Part shown: positions 21,701 through 33,227 of the stretch, piece after piece | How positions within the stretch are numbered: the first letter of the stretch is position 1 | Layout: every line of letters begins with the position of its first letter | From: Lobulomyces angularis | Taxonomy: Eukaryota; Chytridiomycota; Chytridiomycetes; Lobulomycetales; Lobulomycetaceae | Reading direction: 5' to 3' | DNA: 40,081 nucleotides | Assembly (NCBI GenBank): GCA_027604685.1 | Contig: JADHYX010000196.1 | Location: forward strand, 1 to 40,081 | Position numbers and translations under genes: made by a program | Notes under the pieces: model-generated | What the model was told of the DNA's origin: nothing | What the model saw: only the letters and a program-made list of their open reading frames with translations | Databases searched by the model: none

Positions 21701-24079
21701 GAGGTCAAAATGTTTTACTGCAGAGCCTCTGATATTGAAGAAATGGTAAATTATTAAAAATATTTAAAAAAAAACAAAACTAAAAATAAATAAGTTTTTT
21801 TTTGTTAAAAAATACATGAAGGTTGAAAATTTTAAAGTCTTCGAAAGAGTAAATACATTTTTCGACTTAAATCATATAATACATTCAAAAAAACTCTAGC
21901 AAAATAATCTGCAAGCAAATAAGCGAATACCTCAATTGGAGGGTATTTCATCGATGCAAAATTCTGAAAAGCCTCCTTTTAATTCTTCGTTACGAAATAT
22001 TGCAACTCCTTTGTTGAAAAAAAATGAAGAAAATCAATTGGAATCCTTTACTAAACTTACGCAAGATAGAAAAACCACATTGGAATATTCTGCTGTAGAT
22101 GACGTGAGAACGGATGATAGAAAAGATTTCTTCGAAAATCAGATAGAGACCTACAAAATTATGGTTTAATCATTGTAAAAAAATATCAGTTTTTTGTTGA
22201 ATTTCTCTTTTTTTAGTTTTTTGAAGAACTACTTCCAAAACATAAAGATATTTACTTCGCAATAAAGATTTTGTCAAATTTCCCTCATGACCCGATAGCT
22301 TTGGAAAAAAAAAGAAAATTAAATACAATGGTTAATTGCAAATTATATATATTTTGCTTAGTCATTTATTAACAAATATTTTTTTAGCTAAAATTTATTA
22401 ATACCCAATTAAATTCTTTTAATGAAGGCGATAGTAGGACTGACTACTATATGACGCTAAAAAATCTCTGCAGGATGGTATGTATTCCAAGTGAATCATT
22501 ATTTAGATTATATTTCAAGATTGACAATGCCAAGAAAGATATTGACTATGTTTCGAATTTTTATGATAATCGAAATATTGATTTTGCTAATGTTATTTCT
22601 TATTGTGATGGAAAAAAAATTAAATACACTGGAGGCGGTAGTTTGGAAGAAAAAAGTGCCATTAAAGATACAAGTTGTCAGAATCGTCGTTGGAAATCAA
22701 TGGAGAAAGGTGTGAAAGTGAACATCACAGTTTCCAATAAGAGTAAACATCCAAACAAATTTTTCGGAACTACAGTAAATCCTAATAAAGAGAAAATTAA
22801 AACTATTGAACCAAAGAATGAATTGCTTGCATTGTTAGAATCTATTTTACTACGGTGTTGTAGACTTGAAAGTGAGTACTTATACATTGAAAATGGCAGT
22901 GAATCTTATTTTATTTTTTTTCTATTTCATGAAGCAGAATATTTTAAGGAATTAAAAGGATCTTTTCTGGATAGGTCAAAAAAAGTATACATTTTCATTT
23001 TTCGTTTTTTATCATTTTGAAATTTAAGATGAATAGTTTGAGTCCTTTAAGCACAAAAATAGACAAAATTTTTAGTAAAATTGCAAATAATTCGAATGTG
23101 GCCCTTTTCAAAATTTTTCAGTTAGAAAAAGGTAAATTTTTTTATTTTTATTTATAATTAACTTTTATTTTTATTTTTAATTAATTTCCAGATAAGTATA
23201 CTTTTAAAGATTCTCTAAGTAAAAAAAAAAAAGTTTGTCAAGCCTTTTCGGATATAACACTGAAATTTGACAAGGAATACCCGGAGGATGTAAAAGTACT
23301 GAAATACAAATTAAAACGGCTTTTCATTTCAACTTTCTGTTCTTCAATTCAATTCTGTCCAAAGTGTGATTCAGTACTGATAGCTAAAGAAATTGATTTT
23401 CAAGTTTGCGAAGAATGCAGTAACAAATTCAATGTAATAACCAAATGTTGGAATTTAAAAAAAATACAGGTTTATGTTCTTTTTTCATCTATGCTTATTT
23501 TTTTTACAGGAGTTATGCATACTGTTTGATTTTCCATTATGTTTGGATCCCTTAAACGAAAATGTAAGTAGTTATGTTCAATTTTTTCTTCAAAGTTTTG
23601 AAGTACTAAATATTTTTCTATTCTAGTTGCATCACAATGAAGAACAACATTCATTTGGGAATTTATCAAGAACTGTAAAAAGAGTTAAAAATCCACAACT
23701 GCAATCTAAGGAACCCTTTAAAGCTGACGCTGATTTCCCAAAAAATTATAATGGCACTGAGTACTCTACAATACAAGACGTATATTCTTCATGAAAAATT
23801 GTAGAATGTATTTCTAACCTTTTATATTTTTTTCTTTAGAATAAATGTGGGGGAAATGATGTTATAGATTTAACTTGCAGTGACATAGAAGTAGGCAAGA
23901 ACCACCCGAAAAAAATTTTAGCCGGCAAATTAGTAATGGAAGTGGAAAATTCTTTACTAACGTCCAGTTCAAGAAAGGAAATTAAATATTTTAAAACCTC
24001 GAAAAGAAAATTAGGACAGCATTCAAATTTATATATAGATCCAGATTTACACCCTTTATTCAAAAGATATAAAGAATAA
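18719..24079 (+). CDS. Large SET-domain protein with cysteine clusters
   Basis: Probable protein-lysine methyltransferase of about 1375 residues in 22 exons, all in phase (first 18719-18880, last 23840-24079; intron 1 is only 33 nt). The SET fold spans roughly residues 110-350: GLRGGKKVLATRFLRNNEII with GIYEG (SET-N), CSEINDF in the place of the usual NHSC, RRPNVVF, and GWPVIFIVTTRTIQVGEELL running into LIDYGLDDYW. It is followed by a long helical, charged region with two possible zinc-binding clusters, FCQTCSEV with CRCFNCKQKL (around residue 600) and FCPKCDSV with VCEECSNKF (around residue 1190). Near the C-terminus, DVIDLTCSDIE has the form of a SUMO-interaction motif. The substrate is unknown. 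Division into two genes is possible, but every join keeps the frame without an internal stop. Confidence 0.8.
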
Positions 24080-24219
24080 TAGGTTTTTTTGAAAAAGTTT
24101 TTAATAGAATATTGTGAAAATTATTAGTAAGGTTTTTAGCTTTTTCTTTGTAAATAAAAAAAAAATTTTCAAAAATAAAGTTTGCGATTTTTTTGACCAT
24201 TTTTTAAAAAAATTTTTGG

Positions 24220-25795
24220 ATGGTTGAAAGGATTGATTTGTCAAGTAATAAATTAAATTTCTTCATTAACTTAATCTAGTTTTAATATTTATTAAAAAAA
24301 TTTAAACCTTCCGTAATTATTTAATTTTTTATAGAGCCAAGATATGATCAGTCAACTTATATAGGAAGATTAAGACATTTTGCAGCAGTAACAACGAATT
24401 TATTTTAACTTTGCGACTTATTTAATTTTTTTTTTTGTAATTTTAAAAGTTAACTTCCCCATTAACACTGTTTGCGACTGATAAACAATTAAACGCAGCC
24501 AAAACGTTGATAACCGATTATCAGTCTGGGAAAATATTAAATGTTGATACTGAAAAATTGGTTTTAAAATGATTAAAGATGAAAAAAACACACTTAAAAA
24601 AGTTTTCTTTTTTTTTTTAAATAAGTGGAACGCAAAATTACTGATCGATAGTACCTTTCATCCAGATACTGGGGAAAAGGTGTTTCTACCATTTAGAATG
24701 TCTTCGTTTATGCCTACTGTAAAAGATAAAAAAAAAAAGCTAATTATTTTTTTTAGAATTTACTTGTACTAGCTGGAATGTTAGCTCCAAACCCAACAGT
24801 AGATATAATATTTTTTATAATTTTTATTTTTTTGATTATTCCCTTTCTAGATTGCTTCAATAGTTTTTTGGCAGTGGACAAATCAATCAGTTAATGTTGC
24901 TTTTAATTACTTTAACGCAAATAAATCTACTAAAATGACTCCGAGTGAAACCGTTGGTATTATTATTATTTTTTTTAATTTTTTGTTATCTTAAGTGTTT
25001 TTCTTTTCCTTAATTTTAAGTTGCTTATACATCAGCTTGTGGTTCGTCTGTTGCGGTTGCTGTTGGTTTAAGTGAGGCGCTAAAAAGGGCCAAAAATCTT
25101 TCTTCAGGTATTTTTAGTTGGATTTGATATGATTTCTTATTTTTTTTATATAGGAGCAAGATCTATCTTATCTAAAACCGTGCCTTTCACAGCTGTCGCT
25201 GTCGCTGGTGTTGCTAATGTATTTTTAATGAGAAGAAAGGAATTAATGTAACTAAAATTTAATTGGAATGCAACTGATTGCTAATAGTTGAATTTTCTAG
25301 AGAAGGCATAGATGTAAGGGATAAAGAGGGAAATGTTTTAGGAAAATCCAAAGAAGCGGGTAAACATGCTATCACTCAAGTTGCTATTTCTAGAGTCGCT
25401 ACTAGGTAAAAAGAGACTAATTGTAAAAAAATTTTATTTAATATTACTAGTTTTCCATTACTGATATTTCCGCCATTTATTATGAGTCAATTGCAAAAAT
25501 CAAACTTTTTAAAATCCAATCCAAGATTAGTTGGTCCACTCAATTTGTGTAATACATTATGATTTTAAATTAAACTGAATTTGTATTTTAGTCACTATAT
25601 CATGCTGTCTATTGGGGGCTTTACCTGCTGCTATAGCAATTTTTCGTAATAACTATAATTTTCATTATTTATTTACATTTGATGTTAGCTGGAACTGCAC
25701 AACTGCCTGTTGAAAATGTTGAATCTCAATTTAAAAATTTTAAATTAAAGGATGGTAGTAAAGTGGAGACTGTATATTTTAACAGAGGTTTATGA
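24220..25795 (+). CDS. FSF1: Sideroflexin (mitochondrial serine/amino-acid carrier)
   Basis: Inner-mitochondrial-membrane carrier of the sideroflexin family; animal SFXN1 imports serine for one-carbon metabolism. 324 residues in 12 exons: 24220-24244, 24335-24387, 24450-24560, 24626-24718, 24757-24798, 24851-24956, 25021-25107, 25154-25247, 25301-25405, 25451-25548, 25592-25645, 25689-25795. Hallmarks are TYIGRLRHFAA, the family signature KLLIDSTFHPDTGEKVFLPF, WQWTNQSVNVAFNY, VAVAGVANVFLMRR, AITQVAISRVATSFP, and a C-terminus ending VETVYFNRGL. No gap or lost block is seen, and length equals the family's. The start exon (MVERIDLSK) was chosen because it joins in phase to PRYDQSTY. Confidence 0.95.
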
Positions 25796-26446
25796 GGTCA
25801 TTTTTACATACTGAATTGTTTATGTTTTTTACTATAATTTTGCTGTTATCAAAGGATAATATTTTAGATAAAATAGCTAGATATACATTACTAAATTATA
25901 AGAATCTACAGTTTTACCCAAGTGGATCAAATTATTGATTTAAAAATTAAAAATTATTAATACTACTGAGACTGCATTGCTACAAAATTTTTCCATATTT
26001 TTGGCATGAAGAATTGCTTAAAGCATCAATTACCAATGTTTAACTGTATAACCATTCATTTCTGTACCCCACGCTACCAAAAAAAGTTAAATAAAACTGA
26101 CATTGTTCAGGTTAACATCTGTCATTTTGTAATTAGGACAATTGAAGCGCTGATATTAGATACTAATTTCTAAAGGTTCTCGTGGTTCTGGGATTGCAGA
26201 ATTGTAGGTGATTAGTAGGTGCAGCAAGTGGAAGAGGTGGTCTAAACAAACATTGAAAAAGAAATGAAAGGAAACAGTTTAAAGTTCCAGAATATAGATT
26301 TTAATTCTTACCTTTCAAATCTCTCTGGCCAACCAATAAAATTAAAAACATTCCATGCAATAAGAGATTCATTCTTGAGCTGTAATATCACCAGGAAAGC
26401 ATATTGAACATTTTTCACAGTTTCTTGTATCACAGAGAAGTAGAAA
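25796..26446. other. Spacer between sideroflexin and SF3B1
   Basis: No convincing gene. A short GSRGSGIA / GAASGRGG-like reading at about 26175-26245 is interrupted and not called. Confidence 0.4.
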
Positions 26447-29400
26447 ATGTCAGAAATAGGTAAGTTTTTATTTAAAAAAATTGCGTTTGAGTTATTAACA
26501 TTAAATAGATCGTAATATTGATGATGAAATAAAAGCTCAGCAGATGGAGAGGGAAGGCAAGGCAAAGTTAAATGCCATTAGTTTTGATCAGCAAATTTAC
26601 TCAGTAAATGACAAAAAAAATTCAGAACTGTACAATATGGAGATAGATGATAATTTTGATGATGACGATGAGGAGCAACCTTCTACATTCAACAAAAAAC
26701 CTGGTTTATCTTCATATACAGCACCAAAAAATTTATTTAACGAGATGAATGCGGAAGGTAATGACGATATTGATCCTTTTGCTAATACTAAAAAATCTAA
26801 AAAAATTGCCGACAGTATGAATGAATATCAATTACGAGGAAGAGCAAATCGTTCTCAATTATCCCCAGAAAGGGTTGATGCTTTTGGAAAATCTAGCGAA
26901 AATGCTAGGAGTTATGGAGAAGTTCTGAAAGAAGCCGAATTAGATAGAGAAGAGCATCGAGTTAAAAAAAAGATAGAGGAAAATCGAAGAGAAGCGAAGA
27001 AGGAAATCGAAGTTGTTGATAACGAAGGAGCAGCAGCTAAAACAAAAGCTATTGTTGCTGAGAGGAAAAAGCGCTGGGATGAAAAACCAACGGAGGAAGA
27101 TGAAGTTAAAAAATCTGAATGGGATGAGGAAACCACAACTGAAAAAAGAAGTAAGTGGGATGAAACTCCAGTGGCTGCAAAGACAAAAACTTCTCGTTGG
27201 GATGCGACTCCCACCTCAAAAAATTATCAATTTGGAGCTACTCCTGTCGGAAATATTGGTTTGCAAACCCCACTGCCAGGCGATGTTCCTGTCCCCATGA
27301 CTCCCCAGCAAAGTAAAGAAATGAGATATGAAAGGGAAATGGATATTAGGAACAGATACTTATCGGATGAAGATCTAGATGCTGTTTTGCCTGCTCAAGG
27401 CTATAAAATTTTGGAACCTCCACCAACTTATCAACCAATTAGAACACCAGCAAGAAAATTATCCGCCACGCCTACTCCAATCCCCGGACAAATGGGTGCT
27501 GGCTTTGTGATGCAGGAGGACACAATTTATTCTACTTCTCAAAGCGGTGATTTAATTCCAGGTAAGAGTTTCTTATTAACTTAAAAAAAAAAATTAACCT
27601 AAATTTAGAAATTCCCGGAATGACTGGTACCTTATCATTTTTTAAAGAAGAAGATATGAAGCATTTTGGAAAATTGATGGACAAAAAAAAAGAGGAGGAC
27701 ATGTCTGTTGAAGAATTAAAGGAGCGAAAAATAATGAGATTGTTGTTGAAAATAAAAAATGGCGAACCTCCTGCTAGAAAAACAGCTTTGCGGCAAATAA
27801 CGGAAAAGGCGAGAGAATTTGGTGCTGCCGCCCTATTCAATCAAATTTTACCACTTTTCATATCTGAAACATTAGAGCATCAAGAAAGGCATCTTTTAGT
27901 TAAAGTAATAGATAGAATATTATACAAGTTAGATGACCTTGTTCGCCCTTACGTTCACAAAATTCTACATGTAATCGAACCAATGCTTATTGATGAAGAT
28001 TACTATGCTAGAGTTGAGGCCCGTGAAATTATTTCGAATTTAAGTAAAGCCGCTGGCTTAGCTACAATGATTGCTACGATGAGACCAGATATTGATAATG
28101 TGGATGAGTTTGTTAGAAATACTACTGCTAGAGCTTTTGCAGTAGTAGCAAGCTCTTTAGGTATACCTGCTTTATTGCCTTTTTTAAAAGCTGTGTGTAA
28201 ATCTAAAAAATCATGGCAAGCTAGACACACTGGCATTAAAATTATTCAACAAATCGCCATTTTGATTGGTTGTGCTGTTTTGCCTCATTTAAAAAGTCTG
28301 GTGGACGCAGTGAAAGATGGTTTGAAAGATGAGCAACAAAAAGTTAAAACTATGACCGCGTTAGCCATTTCCGCTTTAGCAGAGGCAGCATCGCCTTATG
28401 GAGTTGAAAGTTTTGATGAAGCATTAATTCCACTATGGGACGGCATTCAAAAACAAAGAGGAAAAAGTTTGGCTTCTTTTTTAAAAGCAGTTGGGTTTAT
28501 CATTCCATTAATGTCCTCTGACCATGCCAGTCATTTTACCAAAAACATCATGGGCGTGTTAATCAGAGAATTTGCTTCTCCTGATGAAGAAATGAAGAAA
28601 ATCGTTTTAAAGGTGGTTAAGCAGTGTGTCAGTACAGAAGGTGTTGAAGCGAGTTATATTAAAAAAGAAATGCTTCCTCATTTTTTTAAGCAATTTTGGG
28701 TTAGATGGATGGCGTTGGACCGTCGAAATTCTAAACAGTTAGTGGAAACAACTGTGGAAATAGCTCAGAAAGTTGGAGTCATGGAAATTGTTCAAAGAAT
28801 TGTAACAGAATTAAAGAATGAAAGTGAGCCTTATAGAAAAATGGTAATGGAAGTTATTACTAAGGTTATTGAGACTTTGGGTTCAGCTGATATTACTCCA
28901 CGCATGGAGGAAATTTTGGTAGATGGAATTTTATTTGCATTTCAGGAACAAACTGTAGAGGATGTGATTATGCTAAATGGTTTTGGTACCATTGTTACTT
29001 CCTTGGGTGTCAGAGTACGGCCATACCTTCAACAAATAGCTTCCACCATTTTATGGCGTTTAAATAACAAGAGTGCTAAAGTGAGACAACAGGCAGCAGA
29101 TTTGATTTCAAAAATTGCAGGGGTAATGCAACTTTGTGGGGAAGAGAAATTAATTGGTACTCTGGGTCAAGTTTTGTATGAGTATCTAGGTGAAGAATAT
29201 CCAGAAGTACTAGGTAGTATTATTGGAGGATTGAAAGCTATTTGCAATGTTTGTGGAATGAGGTATATTTTTTATACTTAAATTAGTTATTGATCTTTTA
29301 ATTAGCTCAATGACACCGCCAATTAAGGATTTGTTGCCGCGGTTGACTCCAATTCTCAAAAATAGACACGAAAAGGTGCAAGAAAATGTTATAGAATTAG

Positions 29401-30240
29401 TTGGTAAAATCGCAGATAGAGGTGCTGATTTTGTTTCTGCACGAGAATGGATGAGAATCTGCTTTGAGCTTTTGGATATGTTAAAGGCTCATAAGAAAAG
29501 TATTAGAAGAGCAACTGTCTTAACTTTTGGTTACATTGCAAAAGCTATTGGGCCACAAGATGTTTTAGCAACTTTACTGAATAATTTAAAAGTTCAAGAG
29601 AGACAAAACAGGGTTTGCACTACTGTTGCCATTGCAATTGTTGCTGAAACTTGTTCACCTTTTACTGTTTTGCCAGCCTTAATGAATGAATATAGAGTTC
29701 CGGAATTAAATGTTCAAAATGGTGTTTTGAAAAGTTTAAGTTTTCTTTTCGAGTATATTGGAGAGATGGGAAAAGATTATATTTATGCCGTTACTCCATT
29801 GCTGGAGGATGCCTTAATCGATAGAGATTTGGTTCACCGACAGACTGCTTGTTCCGCCGTAAAGCACATAGCCTTGGGATGTTTTGGCTTAAACTGTGAG
29901 GATGCTTTGATTCATTTGTTAAACTATGTTTGGCCGAATATTTTTGAGGTATATTATATTTAAAACTCCCTATAATAAGTTTTTATAGACCAGCCCCCAC
30001 GTGATAAACTCTGTGATAGAGGCGGTCGACGCATTAAGAGTAGCTCTAGGCCCTGGAGTTTTATTACAATATGTTGTCCAAGGATTATTTCACCCTGCAA
30101 GAAGAGTAAGAGAAGTTTACTGGAAAATTTACAATAATATGTACATTGGCAGTCAGGATAAGATGATTAGTTTTTATCCCAGATTAGAGAATGATGAACG
30201 AAATATGTACCAAAGGTGTGAACTGGATTTGGTAGTATAA
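26447..30240 (+). CDS. SF3B1: Splicing factor 3B subunit 1 (SF3b155/Hsh155)
   Basis: HEAT-repeat scaffold of the U2 snRNP that clamps the branch-site helix; 1204 residues in five exons (26447-26459, 26509-27561, 27609-29262, 29306-29948, 29989-30240). The N-terminal third is disordered and carries four RWD-type ligand motifs that bind U2AF-homology domains: [23 protein letters not shown] and TSRWDATP. Next come the [11 protein letters not shown] and [12 protein letters not shown] segments, then the HEAT array. The array is strikingly conserved, including [24 protein letters not shown] (the lysine matching human K700), [40 protein letters not shown] and [18 protein letters not shown]. The protein is complete, with only four introns despite its size. 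The other SF3b parts are not in the window. Confidence 0.98.
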
Positions 30241-30423
30241 ACAGTTTTAAAATTATATTATAGTTCTATAAAAAAAAAAATTGTTTTATAAAGAAAAATA
30301 GTGAAATACTTTTTTGAATATATCTGAGTTTAAAATAAAAAAGTACAAAATTTAAATTTGAATTTATAGATTAAAATACTGATTATCTCAGTTATAAATA
30401 TAGCTTAAGCGAAATACACCTCA

Positions 30424-31477
30424 ATGCTCTGGAATGATTACACTTTGTCAAATATATTCGCAAATTTTTTAAGAGGAAGTGTGGCAGGTTTAGCATTTGC
30501 ATTGTTCAGCACCACCATCTTGCTGCATAAACATTTGAAAAGAAATGTTTTTGCTATTTCTCTGATAATGTCAATTTCGATGATAATAGTTCAATCCCTT
30601 TCTTTTAAATTTGATTATGAGAAGGAGCAGGACTGCATCTTTCGCGTTAAAGTTATATATTCCATAATATATTTTATTCAAGCCTGTTATTGGATCTTTG
30701 AAGCTTGGATTGTTTTTGAGTTTTATGGTTCATCGTTAGTGATTATACATAAAATTTATTCCTTTTTTAAACATTTTCTTTCTTATTCACTTTTAAAAAA
30801 AAACTAAGGTTATACAATAGAAAGATTAATGTATGTCTAATAGTATGTTTGTTTGTGAGGTTTGCAGTTGCATTTTACACTATTTCCGTCTACTCAGGAA
30901 GCATTAATGCCAATTCTGTGTGCTCAACTTTTCTACCTGGTAAGAAAAAACTGCATATTAAAAATTAAATAATTAAATAAAAAATCCTAGTTGCCAACAA
31001 TCTACTAGATAGGATCATAGAAATTATTTATTCATGCTTAATGACTCTCCTCATTATGATAAAATTAATACCGATTCTGCTGAAAAATAAAACTAAAAGC
31101 AAGGGAAGTAGATCTTTGGTTACCAAAATTCTTAAAGATCAAACATCTGTGATCTTAATAACGTTCATTTTTGAGTTTCTGTATTTAATAGTGGTATTTA
31201 CCAGTACAAATCCTACAAACTTGAGCATTTGGAATAATTTTTATGTTATGTCGTGAGTAAATTAAAGGCATTAACATATCTTTACTTAAGGTTTTTTATA
31301 TTTTAACAATAAAATAGGTACGTTTATTATATGCTAATTTATCAAATGACTAGATTATCTATTAAACTCAAAGAAGAAAAAGGTAAAAAGATTAAGGTCA
31401 CTCAAAAAGAAACCAATTGTAAATCATCTGGATATACTGCAAGTGAATTAGTAGTTACCTCAAGGGGAATGCAGTGA
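30424..31477 (+). CDS. Seven-pass membrane protein, receptor-like, unknown function
   Basis: 283 residues in four exons (30424-30734, 30821-30939, 30991-31252, 31318-31477). Seven hydrophobic helices can be read, at about residues 19-36, 41-61, 74-100, 108-130, 155-178, 200-219 and 228-250, including SVAGLAFALFSTTILL, IYFIQACYWIFEAWIVFEF, IEIIYSCLMTLLIMIKLI and ILITFIFEFLYLIVVF. A polar, Ser/Lys-rich cytosolic-type tail follows. The arrangement resembles a G-protein-coupled receptor, but no DRY or NPxxY motif and no named family is recognised. A cysteine pair between helices 2-3 (QDCIF) and 4-5 (SVCSTF) could form the usual extracellular disulphide. A transporter or lipid-modifying protein is also possible. 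Confidence 0.65.
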
Positions 31478-31794
31478 TTAAACCAAAAATCACCGAAAAA
31501 AAATGTGAAAAATTTTTATGATACTTTAATTTGCTGCATTAAAATGGATTTTATAACTATACATTTCAATATAACTAGAAATAGAAACGTAATAAATTTG
31601 ATAAATTGTGATTAATTATTTTGTTGCCGTACTATCTATTGGTTTCGAGGTTAATAAATAATTAAACACAAATGGTTTAAAATTAACGAAGAGTATATTA
31701 AACTTATTTTAGCCTTTTTGAAATTATTATTTTTTTACTGTATCAAAAGGATTGTATAATGAGTATGTATCCAAAAACAAGGAATTTGGATGTG
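31478..31794. other. Spacer between convergent genes
   Basis: Shared 3' region of two convergent genes. The part from 31727 may be coding if the minus-strand gene uses an extra 36-nt terminal intron (see next entry). Confidence 0.4.
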
Positions 31795-32988
31795 CTATAC
31801 AGTACATAATAGATCAATAAACATACTTTTGTAAATTTTAAAACCTTTCGTAGCGTCCAAAAAATGTTGCATTCGACCTCCTAGTCTACTTTCACTGAAT
31901 TGACATCGCTCACTAACCTCTTTAAAAATTTTTTCTTGTATTTGATAATTTTTTTTTAAGAAGCAAATTTTTTTTCTTTCTTCTTTGAGATCTTCTTTTT
32001 TAATAATATTTACTAATTTTACATTTAAACTTTTGGCAGAATTGCTTAATAGATTGATATTCAATTTCAAATCCAGCTCGTCTATTGAATTTAAGTCATT
32101 TTGTTGTTTTAACTTTTTTTCAAGTTCTTGTTTATTTTTTAGATTCAAATTTTTGAAAGTTTCTTCATTTTCGATATCTGAATTGGTGTCATCAAATTTA
32201 AAGTTGTTGATTTTACTTATAATTTTAGGAAGTTCCTCTCGCTTAATATTAGATTCTCTGTGTATGAAAGAACTTTGAGGCTTTGCAACTATAGAAGGCA
32301 AATTCAATATCGCACCTTAAAATATTTTATATAATTATAAATGAAATTGTATTAGCAAACCTGCTTCGATGACTTTACTCGCAACAGTTTCGTTGCATGG
32401 AGTAACACTTAACTTTGCAAGTTTCAGTTTTCTAATAAGGGCTTCTTCTTTTCTTAATTTATGCGAGTATAACAATTTTGGTGTGAAAACACTCATCCTC
32501 CGAAAAGCATTATCAGCTTGTTTATTATTAACACTCTCCAATTCTTTTCGAAATGCATCATCTGAGGTGGATTTTAACAATTCAATGTTAAATGCTGTAT
32601 TTTTTCTATTCTTAGATTTGGTTGACAAAGTTGGTAAATTCTTGATATTAATGTCTGAAAATTGTAAGGATTTTGTATTGTTTTCTTTATCATCAATTTC
32701 CTCCAAACTTTGATTTGTTGAAGCATTTTCTTTAATTAATTCCATAAAATAATCTTTGGCATAAATTTTTATTTTATGCTGATTAGAGTTTTTCTTCTTC
32801 CCTTCTCTTAGTTTTTGTGGATTCTTGTTTTGTCGAATATTTTGAAGGACCTTGTTTTTTTCATTTCCAACAGTCTTCGTAATCAACTTTGGTGGTATTA
32901 AATGTTGCTGAATCGAATGTTGATTTTCTATTTCCTTCCACTTTTCCTTAAAATTCATAGTTGTTAAATTATAATTTTTGTATAACAT
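31795..32988 (-). CDS. Charged, coiled-coil-like protein of unknown function
   Basis: 382 residues in two exons (32988-32361 and 32315-31795), in phase. I do not recognise it. The N-terminal half is lysine/asparagine-rich with a basic stretch (REGKKKNSNQHKIKIYAKDY); the middle holds RMSVFTPKLLYSHKLRKEEA. The C-terminal half is rich in Glu, Lys and Leu with heptad-like spacing (NKQELEKKLKQQNDLNSIDE), then a possibly structured end, SRLGGRMQHFLDATKGF. A second in-frame Met lies at residue 11. The stop may be bypassed: a GTATGT donor and TATAG acceptor 36 nt apart near 31822-31787 would replace the last residues with a tail ending at 31727. A structural or chromosome-associated role is a guess from composition. 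Confidence 0.6.
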
Positions 32989-33227
32989 TTATTTTGTTAT
33001 TTATTAAGTTCTCTTAACCAATCATTAATTTTGACAGAAACTAAAATTTGTTAGATCATCAATAAAAAAATTATTATTAGAACTATGCTCAAAGAATCTT
33101 AAATAAATAATTAAAAATTTTATATAAATAACACTACACCATAAAAAAAATATATAAAGGTATATCAATAATAAATGAGGCCACAAAAAATTGAAAGACA
33201 AAAAAATTAAATGTTTAAAAAAAAAAA

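Noticed and set aside
26175..26245. GSRGSGIA / GAASGRGG-like stretch suggesting an Sm-type tail
   Set aside because: Interrupted by stops and frame changes, with no Sm fold nearby.
26912..27214. Minus-strand frame opposite the SF3B1 N-terminal region
   Set aside because: Shadow of the charged, RWD-motif-bearing coding sequence.
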